From Steromphala cineraria (taxonomy: Eukaryota > Mollusca > Gastropoda > Trochida > Trochidae), in the NCBI GenBank assembly GCA_916613615.1, contig OU744728.1, forward strand, positions 31,441,950-31,505,949: 64,000 nt of DNA, in the 5' to 3' direction. Shown piece after piece: positions 20,487-30,245 of the stretch. Within the stretch, counting starts at the first letter, position 1. Each line of letters begins with the position of its first letter. The notes under the pieces are model-generated. The model ran no database searches and was not told the DNA's origin. It worked only from the letters and a program-made list of their open reading frames with translations. The position numbers and the translations under genes are program-made.

Positions 20487-20995
20487 TGCCATTTTGTCAC
20501 CATGAGATGTAAAAGGTTCTCAGGTGAAGTGAACACTTTCTTTCTAAAAGAGTTTCTTACTCAAAACTGCTTCAGCTGCAAGTGAAGCATGGTAAAGAGC
20601 TTTGTTGCAACGTAAAATGTAACAATTGCGATTAATGTACCAACCCAATTATTTTAAATCACTGTGAAAAATGTAAGTCATAGATGAGGATGAATAATGT
20701 ATTTTCTTTTTGGGACAAAAATCGAAGTTCACCATGTAATGACTCTCGTGTCTTGGAAAAGTTCAGAAGATGGAATAATGGGAAAAAATATGTATGAGGT
20801 TGGCAGATTAATGCTTCGTGCTATTAATTCGGTCTGTTCAACAGCAATGAAACGGTAAGCAATAATAATTAAGGAAATATGGTATTTTCATCCAATAGCC
20901 TTAATGATTGCACAGTCATGACCAAGTTATACAAAGAGAATTTTAAGTAGTAGAGAGCGTTTGATCAATATGTAATCTACTGTATTTCTTCTAAT
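20487..20995. other. No gene recognised
   Basis: AT-rich unique-looking sequence between the LINE tail and the 39-base minisatellite. Confidence 0.4.
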
Positions 20996-21345
20996 TTGGG
21001 CCGGGCCTCTAATAGTAACCGGGGCACCTTAACTTGGGGCAGGGCCTCTAATAGCAACCGGGGCACCTTAACTTGGGGCCGGGCCTCTAATAGCAACCGG
21101 GGCACCTTAACTTGGGGCAGGGTGTCTAATAGCAACCGGGGCACCTTAACTTGGGGCAGGGCCTCTAATAGCAACCGGGGCACCTTAACTTGGAACCGGG
21201 CCTCTAATAGTAACCGGGGCACCTTAACTTGGGACCGGGCCTCTAATAGTAACCGGGGCACCTTAACTTGGGACCGGGCCTCTAATAGCAACCAAGGCAC
21301 CTTAATTTGGGACCGGGCCTCTAATAAGAGCCGGGCAGATCGCGT
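20996..21345. repeat. 39-base GC-rich minisatellite, 9 copies
   Basis: Units start near 20996, 21035, 21074 and so on every 39 bases, with the cores CCGGGCCTCTAATAGCAACC and GGGGCACCTTAACTTGG. Units 1-8 are close, and the last is partial and diverged. Both strands stay open because 39 is a multiple of 3 (plus: ASNSNRGTLTWGR repeats; minus: PRLLLEARPQVKV repeats). I favour a non-coding minisatellite. It is strikingly GC-rich for this window. Confidence 0.93.
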
Positions 21346-21394
21346 TTATGATTACTCCCTCATGGGAGTAGGACAAGTATGATAACACTATAAT

Positions 21395-21645
21395 ATCATG
21401 ATAAATAAGATATTATTTAGTCATATGAGTCACCAACTAACAATATTCTCAAGAAAACTAAAATAATTTGAAAATAAGTTTTTTTACCGATATTCAAAGG
21501 TATGTAATAATACTTGTATCATCTTTAAAAGTTTTAATATGGAAAAGAAGGTACGCTGTGAAAACCTATAAGTGTTTTATAGTAAAAGCTTTGGATTAGG
21601 AAGAAGCAGTGAACTTGGGTCTGATTGATTAATCTTAAAAGTTAA
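21395..21645. mobile_element. Foldback element B, copy 2 (fragment)
   Basis: This aligns by eye to 16375-16620: CACCAACTAACAATATTCT, TTTTTACCGATAT, GGGTCTGATTGATTAATCTT. It is more diverged than copies 1 and 3 and lacks both arrays. It runs directly into copy 3 at the AAAAGCCACCCGGAC stub. Confidence 0.65.
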
Positions 21646-22436
21646 GATAAAAGCCACCCGGACACTAGTCCAGCTTTCTCTGTTGTATTTAGGAGCGGTG
21701 TTCAAATAAGCCTTGTGGCTTGTTCACCAATCCATATTTCATTTTATGAAATAAAAATATGTTTAAACACTAGTACAAAAGCCGCCCACTTATTTATTGT
21801 TATATACTTATAAAATGAGTGTGCTATTACTATTTTATGATACCAATTGATATTATATAGTCAAATGATTCCTCCACTAACAATATTCTGAAGTATTTCT
21901 TTTTTTTGAAAATATCTTGTTTTACCGATATGCAGAGTTATGTTATAAAAATTCTTGTATTATCTTTGAAAGGTTTAGGTTTAAGGGTTTTATAGTAAAT
22001 CTTTAAGAAAATTATGATGAACCAGTGGAATTGGGTCTGATTAATTAATCTTAAGTTAATAGTGATGTAGTTACGAATAAGTTAATATTATGTCAAAATA
22101 TCTTTGTTTAATGCTTTAAACATATTTTGTTTCAAATACTGAAACAAAGATTGGCGAACAATCATACATGATACATGAAACTGGACATAAACACAAGAAA
22201 ATGTGAAATTTCAAAAGCTCAGAAAAAAATGTTTAACTTTAACATGTAGCTTCGAAATAAGATTTCAAATGTTGCTGGGTATGCTTTGTATTAAAGTTGG
22301 CTGCAACCTCAAAGTCAAAATGGTTTATAGTTATTGCAAAATGTTAAGAGAATATATTTCTCTCGTTTTTAAACTGGTGTAATGTTTCAAGAATGTTGCT
22401 GTTTTAAAATGCTGTGTTAGAAATACATATTGTTTC

Positions 22437-22850
22437 TTAAATGTTGATATTTCCGACAACTAAACAAATAATGAATCACGTCTTCATAAGAGTGACCACA
22501 TGAGCACCCGGGGTTTTCGGATATATGTCTAACATATCAATGAACATTTAAATCACTACAGCCAATTAAGCTTGAGGCGCCAATGGATGACTTGACAGAA
22601 TCTAGACTCTGAACTTAAATTATAATTATTCTGTGTAACTGTTTTGATTCGACATTGTTTTGAACTGAGTAAGTGAGGGGACGTGGATGATTTCATTTGG
22701 TAGGAATACAGCATAATGGTACTTGGTAAGGAAGATTTAACCATATCACTTGTGTTCCAAAATTAATTGCATGAATTGGGGAACTATTTCTAAGATTGAG
22801 GCTGTTTTGTTCGAATACTCGCCTCGGTATAAGATCGCTTAGGTAGTCTT
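22437..22850 (-). pseudogene. LINE C-terminal relic, second copy
   Basis: The minus-strand ORF 22744-22556 (LLSSKQCRIKTVTQNNYNLS, FCQVIHWRLK) and neighbouring frames correspond to 16729-17145. It is more broken, with several frameshifts. It lies at the same internal position of element B. Confidence 0.6.
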
Positions 22851-23125
22851 ATGCCAGATTATGATACATTTTATAAAAAAAAGTAATGAGTTAAAATCGA
22901 CATCTTCTATCCTTAAAAGTGCTGTAGTTTGTTTCCTTATTATATATCTTATCATGACTAGTGCCACGTACCACGCCGCAAATACACTGGGCAAAAAAAG
23001 AAACGCATCACAGAAATTATCAGTTTTATTTATACATTCTTTAACATAAAATTACTGAATAACGAATGCCTGTAAATGAACAAAATTTGGCACAGTGTTT
23101 AACATGTGAATTCTGAAGACACTGG

Positions 23126-23525
23126 TGTAATCGACTGCCTCATAGAACGCCGTCGTCCGTGATAGTAGTAGTCAAAGTCAGTACCTAGTGGTACCCCCTC
23201 GAGCATGGAGCACTGCTCTGCATCTCCGTGGCATAGACTGAATGAGGCAGCAAATCTGATGTTGAGGAATCCTTCGCCACTCATACTACAATGCATACAT
23301 CATCCGCTGTCGTGTACGCGGTTGCTGCTGACGCCGTCGTAGACGTCGGTCCAACAGATCCCACATATGCTCAATTGGATTGAGATCTGGGCATTTTGAT
23401 GGCCATGGGAGAACAGTCACATTGGTGTTTGCGCAATAGTCCATATTAAGACGTGCTGCGTGTGGTCTCGCGCTGCCTTGCTGAAATATTTCCCTTTTAA
23501 CGTCGGTGGCGAATGAGGATTTCAT
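23126..23525 (-). pseudogene. Tc1-like transposase C-terminal half, inactive
   Basis: The ORF 23525-23286 overlaps the HTH ORF by 4 bases. It holds FQQGSARPHAARLN, where the second catalytic Asp of the usual QQDNARPH motif is replaced by Gly, and CPDLNPIEHMWDLLDRR, where the third acidic residue (Glu of NPIE) is kept. After an in-frame stop the C-terminal tail continues as YEWRRIPQHQICCLIQSMPR then RCRAVLHARGG. Lacking two of three catalytic residues, it cannot transpose itself. Confidence 0.85.
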
Positions 23526-23845
23526 CTCTGTTCTCGTAGGCGATTTCTAATCTTCTCCGCCGAGACTCTGCAAAGTCCAAGAACGTTGTCGGCGGTGTGA
23601 GTAGCACTTACAGTTCTATAACGCAGATGGAAGATCCTGATGTAGTGGTCCTGCGCAGGAGTGATCACGCTTAGTCGTCCTGATCTTGGTCGGTCTCGGG
23701 CGGAGTTGTACAATCCGTAGCGCTGCCATAGACTTGAAATCGTGCTATGACTCACGTTGAAGTGTCTTGAAACTGAACGATGGCTTTCTCTGCGTTCCAA
23801 ACGACCAATTGCTCGGTTTCGGATTTCCTCGTTAAGTCGTGGCAT
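23522..23845 (-). CDS. Tc1-like transposase N-terminus (HTH), 107 aa
   Basis: Start chosen at the Met of MPRLNEEIRNRAIGRLERRE. The longer reading from 23977 adds 44 residues without domain character. The segment has a paired-type helix-turn-helix: RSVSRHFNVSHSTISSLWQR forms the first HTH and the region around RTVSATHTADNVL the second. This domain binds the terminal inverted repeats. The protein stops at RNRLREQR, before the catalytic core; the first catalytic Asp and surrounding sequence are deleted. It could act as an end-binding competitor if expressed, which is inference. Confidence 0.85.
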   Translation of the reverse strand: MPRLNEEIRNRAIGRLERRESHRSVSRHFNVSHSTISSLWQRYGLYNSARDRPRSGRLSVITPAQDHYIRIFHLRYRTVSATHTADNVLGLCRVSAEKIRNRLREQR

Positions 23846-24669
23846 TTTGCAGGTCGCATGAAGGAAAAAGCTGAGTTTGAATCGCAATGGGACTGATGTG
23901 CTTTTATACCCACTATTACCAGGGTGTAATATCCGACGTTTTACGTGCAACATGCTTACAGATTTTTTTGCATGCAAATTTCGGCGCTTTTTTTCTCAAG
24001 GTGCATAATTTTGGCGACAAAACATCATAAGATGCGTTCGAGCGCATCACATTGTTGTATCGACTAGAACTGATGATAATGAATCAAATTTAATAGATTT
24101 AAAACATAAATTGCTAAATTATTGCAATTTGAAAAGTTGATTTTAGTGATGCGTTTCTTTTTTTGCCCAGTTTAGTTCGCAATGCGTCTTAACGTTAATT
24201 GTCCAATATGCAATCTTTGTTCAACGAAGACAGGGGTTCGAAATAGGACTTACACTATCATGACCGCATGTTTAAAATGTTGTCAATGTGTGAAAATAGG
24301 AAGGTTTATTGATTTCATAGAATGTGTCTTCATTGCTGTTATATCAAAATTAATGTTTGAACAATTGAAAGTAAAAAGACATCCTCACCTCATTTCTCAA
24401 AGATAAACTCTTGCTGGGACATGGAAAACTACGTCTTATGATTTTAAGAAAAAACTTAAATTAAGCACTGATTTACATTTGATAGTGCTATCTTATTTAT
24501 CAATTGTATAAGCTTTTATCACAAAGTCAAATCTTTTCCATTTATTTGTTACTGGTTAAATAAAGATGATAGAAAGTGGAGCACAGGAATTGTCCACATT
24601 TTAAGAAATGACTCATGTATCATGGAAACTACAGTATCTGTGTTGTTTCTTAAAACACTTTTTCAAAAT

Positions 24670-24847
24670 GTGGGTGGGTTTTGTCAGGATGACTTTTGTC
24701 TGGGTGGCTTTTGTCCTAGGTGGCTTTTGTCCGGGTGGCTTTTGTCCTTGGTGGCTTTTGTCCGGGTGGCTTTTGTCCTAGGTGTTTTTTGTCCGGTCGG
24801 CTTTTGTCCCAGGGGGCTTTTGTCTAGGTGGCTTTTGTCCTAGACCC
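24670..24847. repeat. Right array of foldback element B
   Basis: About 12 units of GGTGGCTTTTGTCC in reverse orientation to the array at 16201-16349, ending TTGTCCTAGACCC. Confidence 0.88.
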
Positions 24848-24890
24848 AAGCCCGGGCCCCTATCGCTTAGCTTCCTTCATGACAATATAG

Positions 24891-24932
24891 TGGAGATATT
24901 ATCGGAACGTAAACTCTGGATTATCGAGAATG
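24891..24932 (+). repeat. 42-base inverted repeat, copy a
   Basis: It starts TGGAGATATTATCGGAACGT and ends GGATTATCGAGAATG. It is an exact reverse complement of 27644-27685 by eye. A third, slightly diverged copy in the same orientation as this one lies near 28728-28769. Confidence 0.88.
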
Positions 24933-25124
24933 GATAGAAGTCGGTCCAAATTTTAGTCGTTTCAAAACCTGTTTAATATTTCTCACTGGGCCTTTCTCGC
25001 AGTCTGTTACTTCAGCTTTTGGATCCCTTTCTGCGCGATCTGCTGCATTGTTTTGGATGAGAACATCCACGCGTTGAATAACGCGAACTATTCTTGAAAA
25101 CGCGTTAAACCCAAACTTACTCAT
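24921..25124 (-). other. Orphan ORF, 67 aa
   Basis: The minus ORF runs from MSKFGFNAFSRIVRVIQRVD to the edge of the inverted repeat. It is charged (DRAERDPKAEVTDCEKGP) with a basic end. There is no known domain. Its position just inside an inverted-repeat boundary suggests it may belong to that element. Confidence 0.25.
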
Positions 25125-25512
25125 TCACTCGCTGACAAACCTTTGAAAATCGTAGAAATCTGCTGCAAAATAATTAAAAAAATCACTGAATTACTTTATT
25201 ATCGACTTGACTGTTCTGTAAACTCAGTAAAGTTTTTCTACTGCAGTGCTTACCTTCTTTGCCATAAATCATTTGTTAATTAAAGTTTGCTAAAATACTG
25301 CTGCCAAATCTTTAAATTCAATCTCGCTCATTCTGACAGCACATTAATCCCCATTACCTTGAATTTGAAAATAAAAGCGCCCCCTACTTCTTTAAACATC
25401 TTGGCTATGCAAATCCGCCAGTGATCAGACTATATTGAACAACTTCACTCCTTTCACTGGTCGCATACCTATTCGTCGAATTTTAGTTTTAGAATAGAAA
25501 AATCCATTCGAC

Positions 25513-25860
25513 GGACAGACAGACAGACAGATATTTTATTAGAGTCTCACCTCGATACATTTAAAACAGATATAAATACATCAAAGTACAATGACAGGTA
25601 AAACATATCGAGCCACTCACAATGGGGGTAATGAGAGACTGTAGTCGTGGATAGTAAAACACAAAGTAAAACATATTAACATATTTTTAAAAAGGTGAAA
25701 GGCAAAATGATACATCATATATAAAAATATATACAGGTAAAATAAATCAAGGGTATCCAATTCTAGAACGCTTGGATAAAATTGAATGGCAGGTTTTGGC
25801 AGCAGTGAATAAAACGGTCGGATTTGAGAGTATAAGAAGATGAAAATAGATTTGAAGGAC
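25513..25860 (-). mobile_element. LINE family I, 3' end only
   Basis: The minus strand ends GAGGTGAGACTCTAATAAAA followed by TATCTGTCTGTC microsatellite. It shares AGTCTCTCAT-ACCC--ATTG-GTGGCTC with the 3' untranslated region at 36240-36345. It is severely 5'-truncated and no protein motif is left. Confidence 0.72.
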
Positions 25861-26300
25861 GTTCCTGTTGCTTTTATTAGGGGCCACAGGGTCACCAAAG
25901 CTTCAATTCATAATCAATAAATACACTAGTCAAGGAGTCTGTACACAAAGTTTCAGCTTTCTAGGCCTTATGGTTCTGGAGAAGACGATGAAAATAGGTT
26001 TTTAGGGCGTGGCCCCTGTGGCCCTTATTAGGGGTCACAGGGCCACTAAAGCTACAATTTATAATCTTCACCAGTCAAGGAGTCTGCAAACAAAGTTTCA
26101 GCTTGCTAGGCCTCATGGTTCTGGAGAAGAAGATGAAAATAGGTTTTTAGGGCATGACATCTGTGGCCCTTATTAGGGGTCACAGGGCAACCAAAGCTAC
26201 AATGTATAATCCTCACTAGCCAAGGAGTCTGTACACAAAGTTTCAGCTTTCTAGGCCTTATGGTTCTGGAGAAGAAGTCGAAATTCCACAAAGTTTACGG
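25840..26300. repeat. Three tandem 140-base units
   Basis: Anchor TCAAGGAGTCTG recurs near 25934, 26073 and 26220, with TTTCAGCTTTCTAGGCC and GGTTCTGGAGAAGA. It is the reverse complement of the 8-unit array at 41250-42352, so this is one repeat family at two loci. Confidence 0.85.
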
Positions 26301-26386
26301 ACGGACGGACGGACGGACGGACGGACGCCGGACACCATGCCATGCCATAAGCCCATCGGGCCTTACAGGCCAGATGAGCTAAAAAG
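26296..26386. repeat. GGAC microsatellite and conserved tail
   Basis: Seven ACGG units (26298-26326) are followed by GCCGGACACCATGCCATGCC and CAGATGAGCTAAAAA. A short-tandem run followed by a conserved AGATGAGCTAAAAA end looks like the terminus of an interspersed repeat that includes the 140-base units. Confidence 0.75.
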
Positions 26387-26804
26387 TGTTCATTGATTGT
26401 GTGACCTTGAAGGTCAAAGGTCAAGGTCATGAGATATGAGTTATTGCAATGTGCACCTAATTTGGGTATAACTTAATCCCATTAAGTTTTTCTGAACTCA
26501 TGAACAGGGCTAAATGTGTACACTTCCAGGGAATCATTCTGACATGTTCACTTTCAAGGTCAAAGGTGAAGGTTACGTGTCATAAAATCACTACAAAATT
26601 GAAAATTTGTTGTGCTATGAGGTTCAGATTGTGTATATTTTCTTTTGAGAAGTACAATTTTCAAAAGTTTTGGACAACAAGGTCAACATATATTGACAAA
26701 ATGGATTATTTTAACTTTTAACACTTTAATTCATTACATTAATGTTATACTCAATGAAATGTGTTCATTGATTGTGTGACCTTGAGTGTCAAAGGTCAAG
26801 GTCA
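26387..26804. promoter_or_regulatory. Clustered nuclear-receptor half-sites in a duplicated repeat
   Basis: 26411-26429 reads AGGTCAAAGGTCAAGGTCA: a perfect DR1 (two AGGTCA with one spacer) plus a third half-site. A diverged copy lies at 26788-26804. Both follow TGTTCATTGATTGTGTGACC (26390 and 26763), so the whole segment is duplicated. Binding is inference, as such runs are also a common feature of repeats. Confidence 0.4.
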
Positions 26805-27059
26805 CTAGAAAATGTCCAATTTGATGAGGGCTGTGAAAGGCGGAACAGGGTAAGGCGAAGCCCCAAGTTTCGGGGCTGCTATGCTTTTGCGGTGTCTCGC
26901 AAACGCTAATCTAGTTATACACTCGTTCTTGGACAACCACTTTCTGGTTACATTTGACCAGCCCATGACCTGATACAATTTGTTGACTTTGTCAGTTTCG
27001 AAACCGCACTTGAACAAGCCTTTTTTGACCATGATTCCTGTTTTGTTAATGTTTGTCAA
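26805..27059 (-). other. Orphan ORF, 84 aa
   Basis: The minus ORF MTNINKTGIMVKKGLFKCGF continues to KVNKLYQVMGWSNVTRKWLS. Composition is protein-like, but I recognise no family. It is divergent to the ORF at 27201-27500, about 140 bases away, and inside the 24891/27685 inverted repeats. Confidence 0.25.
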
Positions 27060-27200
27060 TCAGTGTTTTCAGTCGTATGCTCGGAAGGCTCATATTTTGT
27101 TTTTGTTTTGCACTCGCGGGACCATCAAGGTGTACTGAGTGGGGATCTTAATTCAGTACCATAGTGTTCATGCTGTATATGGACACTGCGTTCGTCTGGC

Positions 27201-27500
27201 TTGACCATGGGTGCGAATCAAAGCACTTTATTTGAAGTAACTCCAGCTAGTGTTGCTTGCGAAAATCACAGTGAAAACTCAAAACCGTGTACGATTCTTA
27301 AACCTGGCAAAATGCTGTTCATCAAACGGAGAAAACATCCAGCAATGTCTCAATGTATCCAAGTCAAGAGAACGAAACCTGTCTCTTCTTGCAGTGATTC
27401 ATCAACGGGTCACACTGACAATGAGTCAAATGTCTCAATTGTTTCAAATGATGCAGAATTTACCCCTTTAGGTCCAATTAAAGATGGTCCTTTCTTCTAA
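27201..27500 (+). other. Orphan ORF, 99 aa, possibly frameshifted at an A-run
   Basis: The second Met gives MGANQSTLFEVTPASVACEN. It is rich in Ser/Thr/Asn with a basic patch (FIKRRKHP). The ORF stops at TTCTAAAAAAAGG. One frame over, the sequence continues SSKKRKRSSAVINRIQRDKM and LESILQDNLKTNYPKQKRN before a stop at 27640, just before the inverted repeat. A KKRKR cluster would be a nuclear-localisation signal. A single-base indel in the A-run would join the two into about 145 residues. Function unknown. Confidence 0.35.
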
Positions 27501-27643
27501 AAAAAGGAAGAGATCATCTGCCGTTATCAATAGAATTCAAAGGGACAAGATGAGTAAAACGAGAAAATTAGAATCGATATTGCAAGACAATCTGAAAACC
27601 AATTATCCTAAGCAGAAACGAAATACCAAAGCTTCTTAAAAGT

Positions 27644-28769
27644 CATTCTCGATAATCCAGAGTTTACGTTCCGATAATATCTCCAATAAGCTCTGGAACC
27701 AAATAGGGCTAAATGCGATTAATAAATTATCTCCCCTTAGTTGCATTACTGTCTTTTAGCAGCCAATCAGATAGGCCTTTAGTCAGAGTCAGAAATAGGA
27801 AAGACATCATAAGGCAGATAAACTTTGAGTGAGAGAATTAGGGTTTAACGTACTATCAGCAAAGTTTTTTCAGCTAATTAAACATGTGGATGTTGTCATC
27901 CAAAACAGAGAAAATCAGAGAGAAAGAAGTATGACAGAATGAGAGAACAGACGAAAAAATGCATAGTGAGGGGTGGAAAGCAGGTTTTATAACGACACAA
28001 ATTTGGTCTGGTTTGTACCCGTTGACCATGAAAGCTTTGGTGACCCTCAGGAGCATGTGAGCTCCATCTGACATAGCTCCCTTGGTGGTGAAGCACACCA
28101 ACCGTCACACCGCAATAAGCTTTTGAGTCAAGTGGGATGGCATATAACCAAGAAACATTCCAAAAATTCATGACTGTACTAAATCTACCTACCAACGGTA
28201 ATTTATGCAAAACTTGTGTTGTAATGTTTTATAGATTTTTTTTATTTCTCCGGTAATTTATGCAAAACTTGTGTTGTAATGTTTTATAGATTTTTTTTAT
28301 TTCTCGAGTCTGTCTAATCTCTAAAACTTGATGGCAGCATCCACGTTTAAATAGCTGGAATATTGAAGGCCAAATGTTAAAAAATGTTACGGTCAGAGGT
28401 ATATCTTGACGAAAAACTAGGAATGCTAGGTAACAAATCGATTTACCCCCAACTCGTTTTAATGGACAAAAACACATTACTACTCTAAAACAGATGTCTC
28501 AGTGTCTTTTCCTGAAAGCTTTTCGATGCTAAACAGAGAACATAGAGTCTCGAAATCTATCTCTTCTGATGAAATTTCTGTTTATCGACGAAGCGGGTGT
28601 GTGTCATGAAAGAAGCCAAGCGATTGGCACGCTGCTGAAGGCAGCGTAGATACCTCATTGGACAATATGCCACTAAGAGGAGGTAATTTATGAACCGCAT
28701 TTAGCCCTATTTGGTTCCAGAGCTTAGTGGAGATATTATCGAACGTAAACTCTGGATGATCGATAATGG
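27644..28769. mobile_element. Element with ~86-base inverted ends
   Basis: The left end (27644-27729) and right end (28684-28769) are inverted copies: CATTCTCGATAATCCAGAG and AAATAGGGCTAAATGCG on the left, TTAGCCCTATTTGGTTCC and CTCTGGATGATCGATAATG on the right. The interior has overlapping minus ORFs (28101-27874; 28210-27896) without family motifs, and a 55-base duplication at 28196. No target duplication is obvious. It is probably a non-autonomous DNA transposon, and the end also matches the repeat at 24891. Confidence 0.65.
28196..28305. repeat. 55-base tandem duplication
   Basis: CGGTAATTTATGCAAAACTT at 28196 is repeated at 28251, and the two copies appear identical through TTTTTTTTATTTCTC. 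Confidence 0.9.
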
Positions 28770-30245
28770 ACTAGCCCCCGCCGGCCCATATAGATTGCGA
28801 CGTTTTTGACGAACTGTGACATTAGAGCATAGTTTATAACGTGAAAAAGTAATATGTAGTTGTTGGGCATCTTATGAAAAAAATAAACCTTGTGTTGACT
28901 GCCCTCGTGGGTAGATCTTACCCCACCTCACGCTAAATGTCAAAGATCGTGTAGTTAATCATCAGCAGCAACATTTAGGGCCTCAAGATATGTTCTCGAA
29001 AGGTTTGTTTAGAAGGCCTGCACGGCGGAACTTCCGAGCGTGACCGTCAGACGTGCATGGAACATAAACGTGCCATCCTTGTGACATTCTCAACGACGTT
29101 AATGTTTAGCAGCATGTCACTTCTTTCCCCTAGATTATCCAATGACTGGCGTGCCAGTTGGCGGTCTTTATATACGATTGTCTATATGATAGAGTTTATG
29201 ATAACAAAGAAGACAATTACTTTCCAAGAAAACAAAAGAAGAATATAGATCGTCATGACAACAGAATTGAAGGGTAAGAGAAATCGACATTGTATCTTTA
29301 GTTGGATTGAATATTTATCATGTTATGTTTCTCGTACAGAAGAGGGGAACATTGAGCTCTTTATGAGTTGTCTGCTTGTGCATTAAGAGATGTATAGATG
29401 TATAAATATGTTAATTCTTCCGAACTGACAGTTATTTCACCAAGAACGCATTTTAGACAGCAAACATCATTGTGGTCTCGCTTACCGTGAAAATAGTTGC
29501 AGATAAAAAGCAAGCACTACATTGCCTGTTTTCGAACACCAAAATCTTCTATGTGATAAATTGATGTCAACCTGAAAGCATAACACACGAGGCTTTCCCA
29601 TTTATCTTATACTCGATCATTTTGACAAAACGATAAAAATATTTACATTTCTCACAATTCTCATCTAATTGAGAATGATACGTTCAGACATTGAGGAATG
29701 CTTGATTGCATATTCAACGGATTCTGACACCTAAATTGATTCCGACACTGACAATTACTGATGTTATTGCTGTCTGACAAATGGAATAATTTCAAAGGGC
29801 ATACTATGATTTCATATCGAATAATGCATGTTTTCAAGTAAAAGTTGCCCTTACGGCGAAACAGTTCAGTTGTCATATGTTCAAGCCAAGGAAGAATTTA
29901 TCATAGTGTCAACCCACCAGGCCTGTGACTAGCTGCGGGTACATACATGTAGCAGCGGGACTATGATTAAGTTGAATAGGCTGCAGGGGAGGAAATCCTT
30001 TGTCGCTCTTTCGCGCCTGAAAAAACTTCTCACATGTGTTCATTTTACAAAAGGCTCTTGGACACGTGATTTCGTACATACCAGATTATTCCTTTTCTAA
30101 ACATAGATCAACTACCGTGCAATACACGATCTCAAAGACTTATTACATCCCACTTAGACCTCGTTGTCCATGACAAATATTAATAAAAGTGTCCTGTTTA
30201 TTATCGTTATCGGGAACTCTTATTCCAAAGAGTCCGTTAATTTGC
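28770..30245. other. No gene recognised
   Basis: ORFs at 29057-29248 and 29661-29876 lack motifs and splice signals that would make them convincing. The segment may be host intergenic or intron. Confidence 0.35.

Larger units (their letters stand above)
22985..24172 (-). mobile_element. Tc1/mariner-type element, 1188 bases, copy 1
   Basis: It is flanked by TA (22983-22984 and 24173-24174). Terminal inverted repeats start ACTGGGCAAAAAAAGAAACG and extend through CATCAC (about 25 bases). It encodes a deleted transposase on the minus strand. The sequence at 61815-63002 looks the same base for base at a constant offset of 38,830. It is inserted within foldback element B copy 3, so it is the younger insertion. 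Confidence 0.93.
21645..24847. mobile_element. Foldback element B, copy 3, split by a Tc1-like insertion
   Basis: A degenerate left edge (single GGACAAAAGCC units at 21645-21663 and 21774-21788) is followed by the interior shared with copy 1 (21788-22860) and, after the Tc1-like element at 22985-24172, by the remainder. The right array at 24670-24847 ends GGGTCTAGGACAAAAG in reverse complement, nearly the terminus of element A. About 250 bases at 22105-22365 are absent from copy 1. Without the nested element the copy would be about 2 kb, similar to element A. Confidence 0.65.

Noticed and set aside
23099..23296. 65-residue minus ORF at 23099-23296 (and its copy at 61929-62126)
   Set aside because: Out of frame with the transposase C-terminal tail, which reads in the neighbouring frame.
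16201..24847. A single 8.6-kb foldback element bounded by the two B arrays
   Set aside because: The interior contains three separate copies of the same element B segment, and the flanks (CCTAGGGAGG and AAGCCCGGGC) show no target duplication.
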